64,000 nt of DNA from Actinoplanes siamensis (GTDB taxonomy: Bacteria > Actinomycetota > Actinomycetes > Mycobacteriales > Micromonosporaceae), in assembly GCF_016862395.1 (NCBI RefSeq), contig NZ_BOMW01000053.1:34568-98567 (forward strand). Direction: 5' to 3'. The translations under genes were made by a program, and so were the position numbers. This document shows positions 58,045 through 64,000 of the stretch, in pieces; the first letter of the stretch is position 1; every line of letters starts with the position of its first letter. The notes below the pieces were generated by a model. It was not told the DNA's origin and searched no databases. It saw only the letters and a program-made list of their open reading frames with translations.

Positions 58045-59691
58045 ATGTCACCTCTCGCGGATCTACCGGCCCTGCCGCGGCGGCTCGCCGCCGCCGAGCC
58101 CGGCTGGAACGAGACCACGGACGTCGTCGTGGTCGGTTCCGGCATCGCCGGCCTGACCGCCGCGCTGCACCTGCGCGAGCGGGGCCTGCACGTCACGGTG
58201 GTCACGAAGGTCAACATCGACGACGGTTCCACGCGCTGGGCGCAGGGCGGGATCGCCGCCGTCCTGGACCCGCTGGACACCCCGCGGGCGCACGCCTACG
58301 ACACCGAGATCGCCGGTGTCGGGCTGTGCGATCCGGAGGCCGTGCGGGTGCTGGTCGAGGAGGGGCCGGCGCGGATCCGGGAGCTGATCCGCCGGGGCGC
58401 CGAGTTCGACAGGCACCCGGACGGCTCGCTGATGCTGACCCGCGAGGGCGGTCACCGGGCGGACCGGATCGTGCACGCCGGCGGCGACGCGACAGGCGCC
58501 GAGGTGCAGCGCGCGCTGCACGCCGCGGTCCGCCGCGACCCGTGGATCCGGCTCGTCGAGCACGCTCTGGTGCTGGACCTGCTGCGGGCCGCGGACGGCC
58601 GGGCCTGTGGGATCACCCTGCACGTGCTGGGCGAGGGCTCGGAGGACGGCGTCGGCGCCATCCTGGCCCGCGCGGTGGTGCTGGCCACCGGCGGGATGGG
58701 ACAGATCTACGCGTCCACCACGAACCCGTCGGTCTCCACCGGGGACGGCGTGGCGCTCGCGCTGCGGGCCGGCGCCGCGGTCACCGACGTGGAGTTCGTC
58801 CAGTTCCACCCGACCTCGTTCGTCACGTCCGGGCTGAACTCGGTGCAGCGGCCGCTGATCTCCGAGGCGCTGCGCGGCGAGGGCGCGCACCTGGTCGACG
58901 AGAACGGCACGCGGTTCATGGTGGGCCAGCACGAGCAGGCCGAGCTGGCCCCGCGCGACGTGGTCGCCAAGGGCATCTACCGGGTGCTCCGGGCCACCGG
59001 GGCGGACCACGTCTTCCTGGACGCGCGGCACCTCGGCAAGGAGTTCCTGGAGGGTCGCTTCCCGACGATCATGGGATCCACCCGGGCGGCCGGCGTGGAC
59101 CCGGCGACCGAGCTGATCCCGGTCGCCCCGGCCGCGCACTACGCCTCCGGCGGGGTCCGCACCGACCTGCGCGGCCGGACCAGCATCCCCGGGCTGTACG
59201 CCTGCGGCGAGGTGGCCTGCACCGGCGTGCACGGCGCCAACCGGCTGGCCAGCAACTCACTGCTGGAGGGCCTGGTCTTCGCCAAGCGGATCGCCGACGA
59301 CATCGGCGCGGACCTGCCCGCACAGGCCGAGCCGGCGCGGACCGATCCGGCCCCGGCCTGGGTGGCCGACCCGGCCGTCCGCACCGAGCTGCAGCGGGTG
59401 ATGACCCGCGGCGCCGGGGTGCTGCGCTCGGCCGACTCGCTGGACACCGCGGCCAAGGAGCTGGCCCGGCTGGCCGAGTCCCGCGCCACGCCGAACACCG
59501 CGGCCTGGGAGGCGACGAACCTGCTCACCGTGGCGGCGGCGCTGGTGGCCTCGGCACGCACCCGGCGGGAGACCCGCGGCTGTCACTGGCGCGAGGACTA
59601 CCCGACCGCCGCCGACGAGTGGCGCGGCCATCTGCTGGACTCGATCGACCGCGACGGCGGCCTGACCCAGACGTTCCAGGAGATGGCGTGA
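58045..59691 (+). CDS. nadB: L-aspartate oxidase
   Basis: A 548-residue FAD enzyme oxidising aspartate to iminoaspartate in NAD synthesis. The FAD loop VVGSGIAGLTAALHL is at about 29-43. The motifs STRWAQGGIAAV, HPTSF and GEVACTGVHGANRLASNSLLEGLVF are conserved. nadC follows after 55 bases, but nadA, encoding the partner that uses the unstable product, is not in the window. Start ATG 58045 has no ribosome site. TGTACT ends 7 bases upstream. Confidence 0.96.
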   Translation: MSPLADLPALPRRLAAAEPGWNETTDVVVVGSGIAGLTAALHLRERGLHVTVVTKVNIDDGSTRWAQGGIAAVLDPLDTPRAHAYDTEIAGVGLCDPEAVRVLVEEGPARIRELIRRGAEFDRHPDGSLMLTREGGHRADRIVHAGGDATGAEVQRALHAAVRRDPWIRLVEHALVLDLLRAADGRACGITLHVLGEGSEDGVGAILARAVVLATGGMGQIYASTTNPSVSTGDGVALALRAGAAVTDVEFVQFHPTSFVTSGLNSVQRPLISEALRGEGAHLVDENGTRFMVGQHEQAELAPRDVVAKGIYRVLRATGADHVFLDARHLGKEFLEGRFPTIMGSTRAAGVDPATELIPVAPAAHYASGGVRTDLRGRTSIPGLYACGEVACTGVHGANRLASNSLLEGLVFAKRIADDIGADLPAQAEPARTDPAPAWVADPAVRTELQRVMTRGAGVLRSADSLDTAAKELARLAESRATPNTAAWEATNLLTVAAALVASARTRRETRGCHWREDYPTAADEWRGHLLDSIDRDGGLTQTFQEMA

Positions 59692-59746
59692 TCGACCGCA
59701 CCGCAGCGAAGCAACGACCGGCAGGGCACGCTCAGAAAGGCACAGT

Positions 59747-60604
59747 GTGATCGACTTTGGATTGGACTTCGCGGAGGTCCAGCGGATCGTGCTCACCGCG
59801 CTCGCCGAGGATCTCGGTACCCCGCCGCGCGACGTGACCAGCGAGGCCACCATCCCGGCCGGCCAGGTGGACACCGCCGAGCTGGTGGCCCGGGCCGACG
59901 GCGTGGTGGCCGGTCTGCCGGTGGCCGCAGAGGTCTTCGCGGTCACCTCGCAGGGGCGCGCCGAGTTCCAGCAGATCGCCGGCGAGGGCGACCGGGTCGG
60001 GCGTGGTGACGTGCTGGCAGTGGTGACCGGGCCGACCCGGGCTCTGCTCACCGCCGAGCGCACCGCGCTGAACCTGATCAGCCGGCTGTCCGGGGTGGCC
60101 ACCCACACCCGTCGCTGGGCCGACCAGCTGGCGGGCAGCAAGGCGACGGTGCTGGACACCCGCAAGACCACCCCGGGGCTGCGGTCGCTGGAGAAGTACG
60201 CGGTGCGCGTCGGCGGCGGCACGAACAAGCGGATGGGCCTGTACGACGTCGCGATGATCAAGGACAACCACAAGCTGGCCGCGGGCGGCATCACCGCCGC
60301 GTACCGGCTGGTCCGGGAGACGTTCCCGGAGGTGGCGGTGCAGGTCGAGGTGACCACGCTGGCCGAGGCGCGGGAGGCGGTGGCGGCCGGCGCCACGTTC
60401 CTGCTCTGCGACAACATGACGCCGGAGCTGCTGGCCGAGGTGGTGGCCGCGATCGGCGGGCGGGCCGAGCTGGAGGCCACCGGGAACCTGACCCTGGCGA
60501 CCGCGGCGGCGTACGCGGCGACCGGGGTGGACTTCCTGTCCGTGGGCGGGCTGACGCACTCCTCGCCGATCCTGGACATCGCGCTGGACCTGCGTGCGCG
60601 GTGA
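59747..60604 (+). CDS. nadC: Nicotinate-nucleotide pyrophosphorylase (carboxylating)
   Basis: A 285-residue enzyme making nicotinate mononucleotide from quinolinate and PRPP. RTALNLISRLSGVAT (about 105-119), DTRKTTPGLR (about 138-147) and VGGGTNKRMGLYD are conserved. The GTG start has GAAAGG 6 bases upstream. It is in one unit with nadB. Confidence 0.96.
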   Translation: MIDFGLDFAEVQRIVLTALAEDLGTPPRDVTSEATIPAGQVDTAELVARADGVVAGLPVAAEVFAVTSQGRAEFQQIAGEGDRVGRGDVLAVVTGPTRALLTAERTALNLISRLSGVATHTRRWADQLAGSKATVLDTRKTTPGLRSLEKYAVRVGGGTNKRMGLYDVAMIKDNHKLAAGGITAAYRLVRETFPEVAVQVEVTTLAEAREAVAAGATFLLCDNMTPELLAEVVAAIGGRAELEATGNLTLATAAAYAATGVDFLSVGGLTHSSPILDIALDLRAR

Positions 60605-60658
60605 CCGGGCTCAGCCCGTACACAATGGGGGTCTTGATTTTGACTCTTAGGGGCATCC

Positions 60659-61417
60659 GTGCTGCTTTGCATTGACATCGGTAACACGAACACCGTGCTC
60701 GCCACGTTCGACGGTGACAAGCTGGTGCACAACTGGCGGATCAAGACCGACGCCAACTCGACGGCCGACGAGCTGGGCCTGATGTTCCGCGGGCTGCTGG
60801 CCGGCGACGCGGTGGAGATCACCGGGGTGGCCGCCTGCTCCACGGTGCCGGCCGCGCTGCGGAACCTGCGCACGATGCTGAAGCGGTACTACGGCGACGT
60901 GCCCAGTGTGATCGTCGAACCGGGCGTCAAGACCGGCGTGCAGCTGGCCATCGACAACCCCAAGGAGGTGGGCGCCGACCGGGTGGTCAACACGCTGGCG
61001 GCGCACGCCCTCTACGGCGGACCGTCGATCGTGGTGGATTTCGGCACCACCACGAACTTCGACCTGATCAGTGCGAAGGGCGAGTTCCTCGGCGGCGCGT
61101 TCGCCCCGGGCATCGAGATCTCCTTCGACGCGCTCGCCGCCCGCGCCGCCCAGCTGCGCAAGGTCGAGCCCACCAAACCGCGCTCGGTGATCGGCAAGAA
61201 CACCGTGGAGTGCCTGCAGTCCGGGCTCTACTACGGTTTCGGCGGTCAGGTGGACCGGATCGTGGAGCGGATGGTCGAGGAGATCGGCCCGGTCCGCGCG
61301 GTGATCGCCACCGGCGGGCTGGCCTGGCTGGTGAAGGACGAGTGCCGCACGCTGACCGCGCACGAGCCGATGATCACGTTGATCGGCCTGCGGATGGTAT
61401 ACGAGCGGAACGTCTGA
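60659..61417 (+). CDS. coaX: Type III pantothenate kinase
   Basis: A 252-residue ASKHA-fold kinase making 4'-phosphopantothenate, the first step from vitamin B5 to CoA. DIGNTNTVLATFDG (residues 5-18) is the ATP loop, and DFGTTTNFD (about 126-134) is the second phosphate motif. It complements panC/panD upstream. The GTG start has AGGGG 5 bases upstream. Confidence 0.96.
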   Translation: MLLCIDIGNTNTVLATFDGDKLVHNWRIKTDANSTADELGLMFRGLLAGDAVEITGVAACSTVPAALRNLRTMLKRYYGDVPSVIVEPGVKTGVQLAIDNPKEVGADRVVNTLAAHALYGGPSIVVDFGTTTNFDLISAKGEFLGGAFAPGIEISFDALAARAAQLRKVEPTKPRSVIGKNTVECLQSGLYYGFGGQVDRIVERMVEEIGPVRAVIATGGLAWLVKDECRTLTAHEPMITLIGLRMVYERNV

Positions 61418-61477
61418 GCCGGGCTGAGTACGCTTTCCTGGTCCTTGTTCCAGCCCACATCCACAGGAAGACGTGCC

Positions 61478-62986
61478 GTGACCGAGCAGAACGCGCCAGT
61501 GACCGACCCCGCCGAGGACCTACCCGAGCAGATGAAGGTCCGCCGGGCGAAGCGGGACCGGATGCTGGCCGACGGCGTCGCGCCCTACCCGGTCACCGTC
61601 CCGCGGACCGTCACCCTCGGCGAGATCCGTACGCGGTACGCGGAGCTGCCCACCGACACCGCCACCGGTGACCAGGTGAGCGTCACCGGCCGGGTGATCT
61701 TCGTCCGGAACGGCGGCAAGCTCTGCTTCGCGACCCTCCGCGAGGGCGACGGCACCGAGCTGCAGGCGATGCTCTCGCTGGACCGGGTCGGCGCCGAGCG
61801 GCTGGACGACTGGAAGCGCCTGGTCGACCTGGGCGACCTGGTCGCCGTCACCGGTGAGGTGATCACCAGCCGGCGCGGCGAGCTCTCCGTTCTGGCCGAT
61901 TCGTGGTCGATGACCGCCAAGGCGCTGCGTCCGTTGCCGGTCGCGCACAAGCCGCTCTCCGAGGAGACCCGGGTGCGGCAGCGTTATGTGGATCTCATCG
62001 TCCGGCCGCAGGCCAGGGACACGGTGCGTACTCGGGCAACCGTGGTGCGTAGTCTTCGCGAGTCGCTGTTCCACCGCAATTATCTCGAGGTGGAAACGCC
62101 GATGTTGCAGTTGCTGCACGGTGGCGCCACCGCCCGCCCGTTTGTGACGCACAGCAACGCGCTGGATACCGATCTTTATCTTCGGATCGCCCCGGAACTG
62201 TTTTTGAAGCGGGCCGTGGTCGGCGGCATCGACCGGGTCTTCGAGATCAACCGGAACTTCCGTAATGAGGGTATGGACTCCACCCACTCCCCGGAGTTCG
62301 CCATGCTCGAGGCGTATCAGGCGTATGCCGACTACAACGTGATGCAGGCGCAGGTGCGGGAGTGGATTCAGGAGGCCGCGCAGGCGGTCTCCGGCTCGCA
62401 CGTGGTCACCCACTACGACGGCACCGAGCTCGATCTGGGCGGCGAGTGGAACCAGATCACGCTGTTCGGCGCGATCTCCGAGGCGCTCGGCGAGGAGGTC
62501 ACCATCGGGACCGACCTGGCCCAGCTCCAGCGGTACGCGGAGAAGGTCCAGCTCGGCGTCGACCCGAAGTGGAGCGCCGGGAAGCTGGCCGAGGAGCTCT
62601 TCGAGCATCTGGTGCAGCACACCCTGCAGCAGCCCACGTTCGTCCGGGACTACCCGGAGGAGACGGCGCCGCTGACCGCGCCGCACCGGGAGACGCCCGG
62701 CCTCACCGAGAAGTGGGATCTCTACGTGGCCGGCTTCGAGCTCGCCACCGCGTATTCCGAACTCGTCGACCCGGTGGTCCAGCGGGAACGGCTGCACGCG
62801 CAGTCGCTGCTGGCGGCCGGCGGCGACGCCGAGGCGATGCAGCTGGACGAGGATTTCCTCCGTGCCATGGAGTACGGAATGCCGCCCACCGGCGGCATGG
62901 GAATGGGAATCGACCGGCTCTTGATGGCGCTCACCGGCCTGGGCATTCGGGAAACGATCCTGTTCCCGTTGGTCCGCCCGGAGTAG
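61478..62986 (+). CDS. lysS: Lysyl-tRNA synthetase, class II
   Basis: A 502-residue class II enzyme with an OB-fold anticodon domain (about 60-160) followed by the catalytic core: motif 1 RQRYVDLIV, motif 2 FRNEGMDSTHSPEFAMLEAY, motif 3 GMGMGIDRLLMALTG. The GTG at 61478 has AGGAAG 7 bases upstream. A GTG-free upstream extension is in frame but lacks support. TACGCT at 61429 is a candidate -10. Confidence 0.97.
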   Translation: MTEQNAPVTDPAEDLPEQMKVRRAKRDRMLADGVAPYPVTVPRTVTLGEIRTRYAELPTDTATGDQVSVTGRVIFVRNGGKLCFATLREGDGTELQAMLSLDRVGAERLDDWKRLVDLGDLVAVTGEVITSRRGELSVLADSWSMTAKALRPLPVAHKPLSEETRVRQRYVDLIVRPQARDTVRTRATVVRSLRESLFHRNYLEVETPMLQLLHGGATARPFVTHSNALDTDLYLRIAPELFLKRAVVGGIDRVFEINRNFRNEGMDSTHSPEFAMLEAYQAYADYNVMQAQVREWIQEAAQAVSGSHVVTHYDGTELDLGGEWNQITLFGAISEALGEEVTIGTDLAQLQRYAEKVQLGVDPKWSAGKLAEELFEHLVQHTLQQPTFVRDYPEETAPLTAPHRETPGLTEKWDLYVAGFELATAYSELVDPVVQRERLHAQSLLAAGGDAEAMQLDEDFLRAMEYGMPPTGGMGMGIDRLLMALTGLGIRETILFPLVRPE

Positions 62987-63012
62987 CCGCTCGTCAATTA
63001 TCGCCCCCGCCA

Positions 63013-63062
63013 TTGACGGGCGATGTCCCCCTGGCGTTATTGTTCTCCCATTGCGTGGGAGA
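63013..63062 (+). promoter_or_regulatory. lsr2 promoter with dyad over the start site
   Basis: TTGACG (63013-63018) and TATTGT (63038-63043) are 19 bases apart. TCTCCCA-TTGCG-TGGGAGA (63044-63062) is an inverted repeat covering the predicted transcription start, a natural place for a repressor, possibly Lsr2 itself. Confidence 0.5.
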
Positions 63063-63090
63063 GAACCTGTGTTCGGGAGGATAACGGCGC

Positions 63091-63447
63091 GTGGCCAAGC
63101 AGATCATTCACAAGCTGGTCGATGACATCGACGGCGGCGACGCCGACGAGACGGTGAAGTTCGCGCTCGACGGTATTCAGTACGAGATCGACCTCTCGGA
63201 GAAGAACGCCGCGGAATTGCGGGAGGTCTTCGCTCAGTACGTCAGCGCAGGCACCAAGGTGGCCCGGGGCGGTGTGGTCGTCGGCGGCCGCGCGGCTCGT
63301 GGCCGCGGTGGGGCGGCGGCCGACCGGGAGCAGAACAAGGCGATCCGGGAGTGGGCCAAGAAGGCCGGCTACGACATCTCTGACCGCGGGCGCATCCCGC
63401 AGGAGATCGTCGACGAGTACCACGCGAAGGGCCCCGGCCGGGCCTGA
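63091..63447 (+). CDS. lsr2: Lsr2 nucleoid-associated protein
   Basis: A 118-residue H-NS-like DNA-bridging protein that silences AT-rich and foreign DNA. The N-terminal dimerisation domain is about 1-60 (FALDGIQYEIDLSEKNA). A Gly/Arg linker (GGRAARGRGG) leads to the C-terminal DNA-binding domain with the minor-groove hook DRGRIP (about 103-108). The ribosome site is GGGAGG. Position after lysS and before clpC is as in mycobacteria. Confidence 0.97.
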   Translation: MAKQIIHKLVDDIDGGDADETVKFALDGIQYEIDLSEKNAAELREVFAQYVSAGTKVARGGVVVGGRAARGRGGAAADREQNKAIREWAKKAGYDISDRGRIPQEIVDEYHAKGPGRA

Positions 63448-63455
63448 GCTCGCGA

Positions 63456-63492
63456 CGGAGAGGGCGTACCGATGATCGGTACGCCCTCTCCG
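63456..63492 (+). terminator. lsr2 terminator
   Basis: 63456-63473 and 63475-63492 form a perfect 18-bp inverted repeat around a single base, 9 bases after the lsr2 stop. Confidence 0.8.
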
Positions 63493-63528
63493 TGCTTCCG
63501 GCCCGGCGACGAGCCGGCTTCAGTACGG

Positions 63529-63570
63529 TTATCCACAGGGAGGGCAGTGTTGTCCACAGGCTGTGGATCG
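63529..63570. other. DnaA-box cluster upstream of clpC
   Basis: TTATCCACA (63529-63537), TTGTCCACA (63550-63558) and the inverted, weaker TGTGGATCG (63562-63570). The first two are exact E. coli and actinobacterial DnaA boxes. Three within 42 bases is more than expected by chance. Confidence 0.55.
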
Positions 63571-63575
63571 GCGCG

Positions 63576-63594
63576 ATTTCGCTGTACGCGTACA
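63576..63594. promoter_or_regulatory. Candidate ClgR operator of clpC
   Basis: ATTTCGCTGTACGCGTAC has the CGC-N5-GCG core with A/T flanks typical of ClgR sites on clp genes. Two inner positions differ from the consensus as I remember it. It also contains the 12-base palindrome TGTACGCGTACA. Confidence 0.4.
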
Positions 63595-63708
63595 CGTTCG
63601 GGTGGGGGAAGAGCCGCTGAGCGTGCGAAGTTGGCTAAATCAACGTCGCGGATCGTTCCGAGGGGCTGCGAGGGCCCAGCGGATGCTCCCGGCGGCGATA
63701 GAGTTACA

Positions 63709-63733
63709 GCACGGGCATCACCGATGCCCGTGC
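63709..63733 (+). other. Hairpin in the clpC leader
   Basis: GCACGGGCATC and GATGCCCGTGC form a perfect 11-bp stem with a 3-base loop, about 50 bases before the clpC start and just after TAGAGT. It may shape mRNA stability or be an operator. Confidence 0.5.
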
Positions 63734-63782
63734 GCTGGCCCCGCCAGTTCATTGGCGCACGGCACGTGAGGAGCACGAGGGC

Positions 63783-64000
63783 ATGTTCGAGCGGTTCACC
63801 GACCGAGCGCGACGGGTTGTCGTCCTGGCCCAAGAAGAGGCCCGGATGCTCAACCACAACTACATCGGCACGGAGCACATCCTGCTGGGTCTGATCCACG
63901 AGGGCGAGGGCGTCGCCGCCAAGGCTCTGGAGAGCCTGGGCATCTCCCTCGAGGGGGTCCGGCAGCAGGTCGAGGAGATCATCGGCCAGGGTCAGCAGGC
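63783..64000 (+). CDS. clpC: ClpC AAA+ unfoldase (3' end outside window)
   Basis: Only the first 72 residues are visible. They match the ClpC/MecB N-domain repeat (MFERFTDRARRVVVLAQEEA, then YIGTEHILLGLIHEGEGVAAKAL). ClpC unfolds substrates for the ClpP peptidase. The ATG has AGGAG 9 bases upstream. Gene order lsr2-clpC is as in mycobacteria. Confidence 0.95.
   Translation, partial: MFERFTDRARRVVVLAQEEARMLNHNYIGTEHILLGLIHEGEGVAAKALESLGISLEGVRQQVEEIIGQGQQ

Larger units (their letters stand above)
63448..63782. other. Regulatory spacer between lsr2 and clpC
   Basis: 335 bases without a gene. It holds a terminator, a cluster of DnaA-box-like 9-mers, a ClgR-like dyad, a TAGAGT candidate -10 near 63699 and a leader hairpin, described separately. 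Confidence 0.6.

Noticed and set aside
1..64000. CRISPR arrays, tRNA or rRNA genes and insertion sequences
   Set aside because: No regular direct repeats with spacers, no cloverleaf and no transposase were recognised on either strand.

Overview
The window is a high-G+C actinobacterial chromosome segment, most likely from the Micromonosporaceae (Actinoplanes or Micromonospora-like). The reasons are the extreme G+C codon bias, the many GTG starts, the actinobacteria-only genes (lsr2, marP, the EccC/EccD/mycosin secretion genes, a DUF3180 gene, a DUF2342 metalloprotease), and two gene orders known from Mycobacterium tuberculosis. These are crp-nth-thioredoxin-NUDIX-marP (Rv3676 to Rv3671c) and ftsH-folE-folP-folB-folK-DUF3180-panC-panD-coaX-lysS-lsr2-clpC (Rv3610c to Rv3596c). 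The genus is inferred, not proven.

Layout. 1-7.4 kb: the end of a large AAA/TPR ATPase, a Ser/Thr kinase, and a minus-strand two-gene biotin-dependent carboxylase operon in which both subunits have lost family-invariant residues. 7.6-13.2 kb: the crp to marP block (cAMP-type regulator, CapA-like protein, endonuclease III, thioredoxin lipoprotein, CoA-type NUDIX hydrolase, periplasmic protease). 13.2-20.2 kb: a minimal type VII secretion (ESX) locus with mycosin, EccC and EccD, but no EccB, EccE or WXG100 substrate beside it. 20.3-28.6 kb: ppa, a D,D-carboxypeptidase, a zinc metalloprotease, tilS, hpt, ftsH and folE. 28.9-41.6 kb: a 12.8-kb block of mostly minus-strand genes lying between folE and folP. 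One half is a type IV secretion-like operon (pilin-like protein, small membrane protein, VirB4 ATPase, VirB6-like protein, VirB8-like protein, M23/transglycosylase cell-wall hydrolase, unknown protein). The other half is a three-gene module (FtsK/SpoIIIE ATPase, coiled-coil membrane protein, 86-residue helical protein). No relaxase, integrase or transposase is present. This block is the best candidate for an undescribed system. 41.9-46 kb: folP, folB, folK, DUF3180, a permease-like protein and a small conserved-type protein. 46-49.8 kb: an OpuC-type osmolyte ABC transporter, with a substrate-binding protein whose segments look circularly permuted. 49.8-54.4 kb: a repeat-rich disordered membrane protein, a solitary NuoD homologue and a MidA/NDUFAF7-type methyltransferase. 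54.7-64 kb: cofactor genes (DUF2520 dehydrogenase, panC, panD, nadB, nadC, coaX), a septum-formation-like lipoprotein, lysS, lsr2 and the start of clpC.

How the genes work together. folE, folP, folB and folK make dihydropteroate-pathway intermediates. panC, panD, coaX and probably the DUF2520 gene serve pantothenate and CoA. nadB and nadC serve NAD. The opu genes form one osmolyte importer. marP, ftsH, the DUF2342 gene and clpC are proteolysis genes. A recurring regulatory theme is a TANNNT -10 hexamer placed 6-8 bases before the start codon, which predicts leaderless mRNAs for about ten genes. Strong perfect hairpins separate several transcription units.
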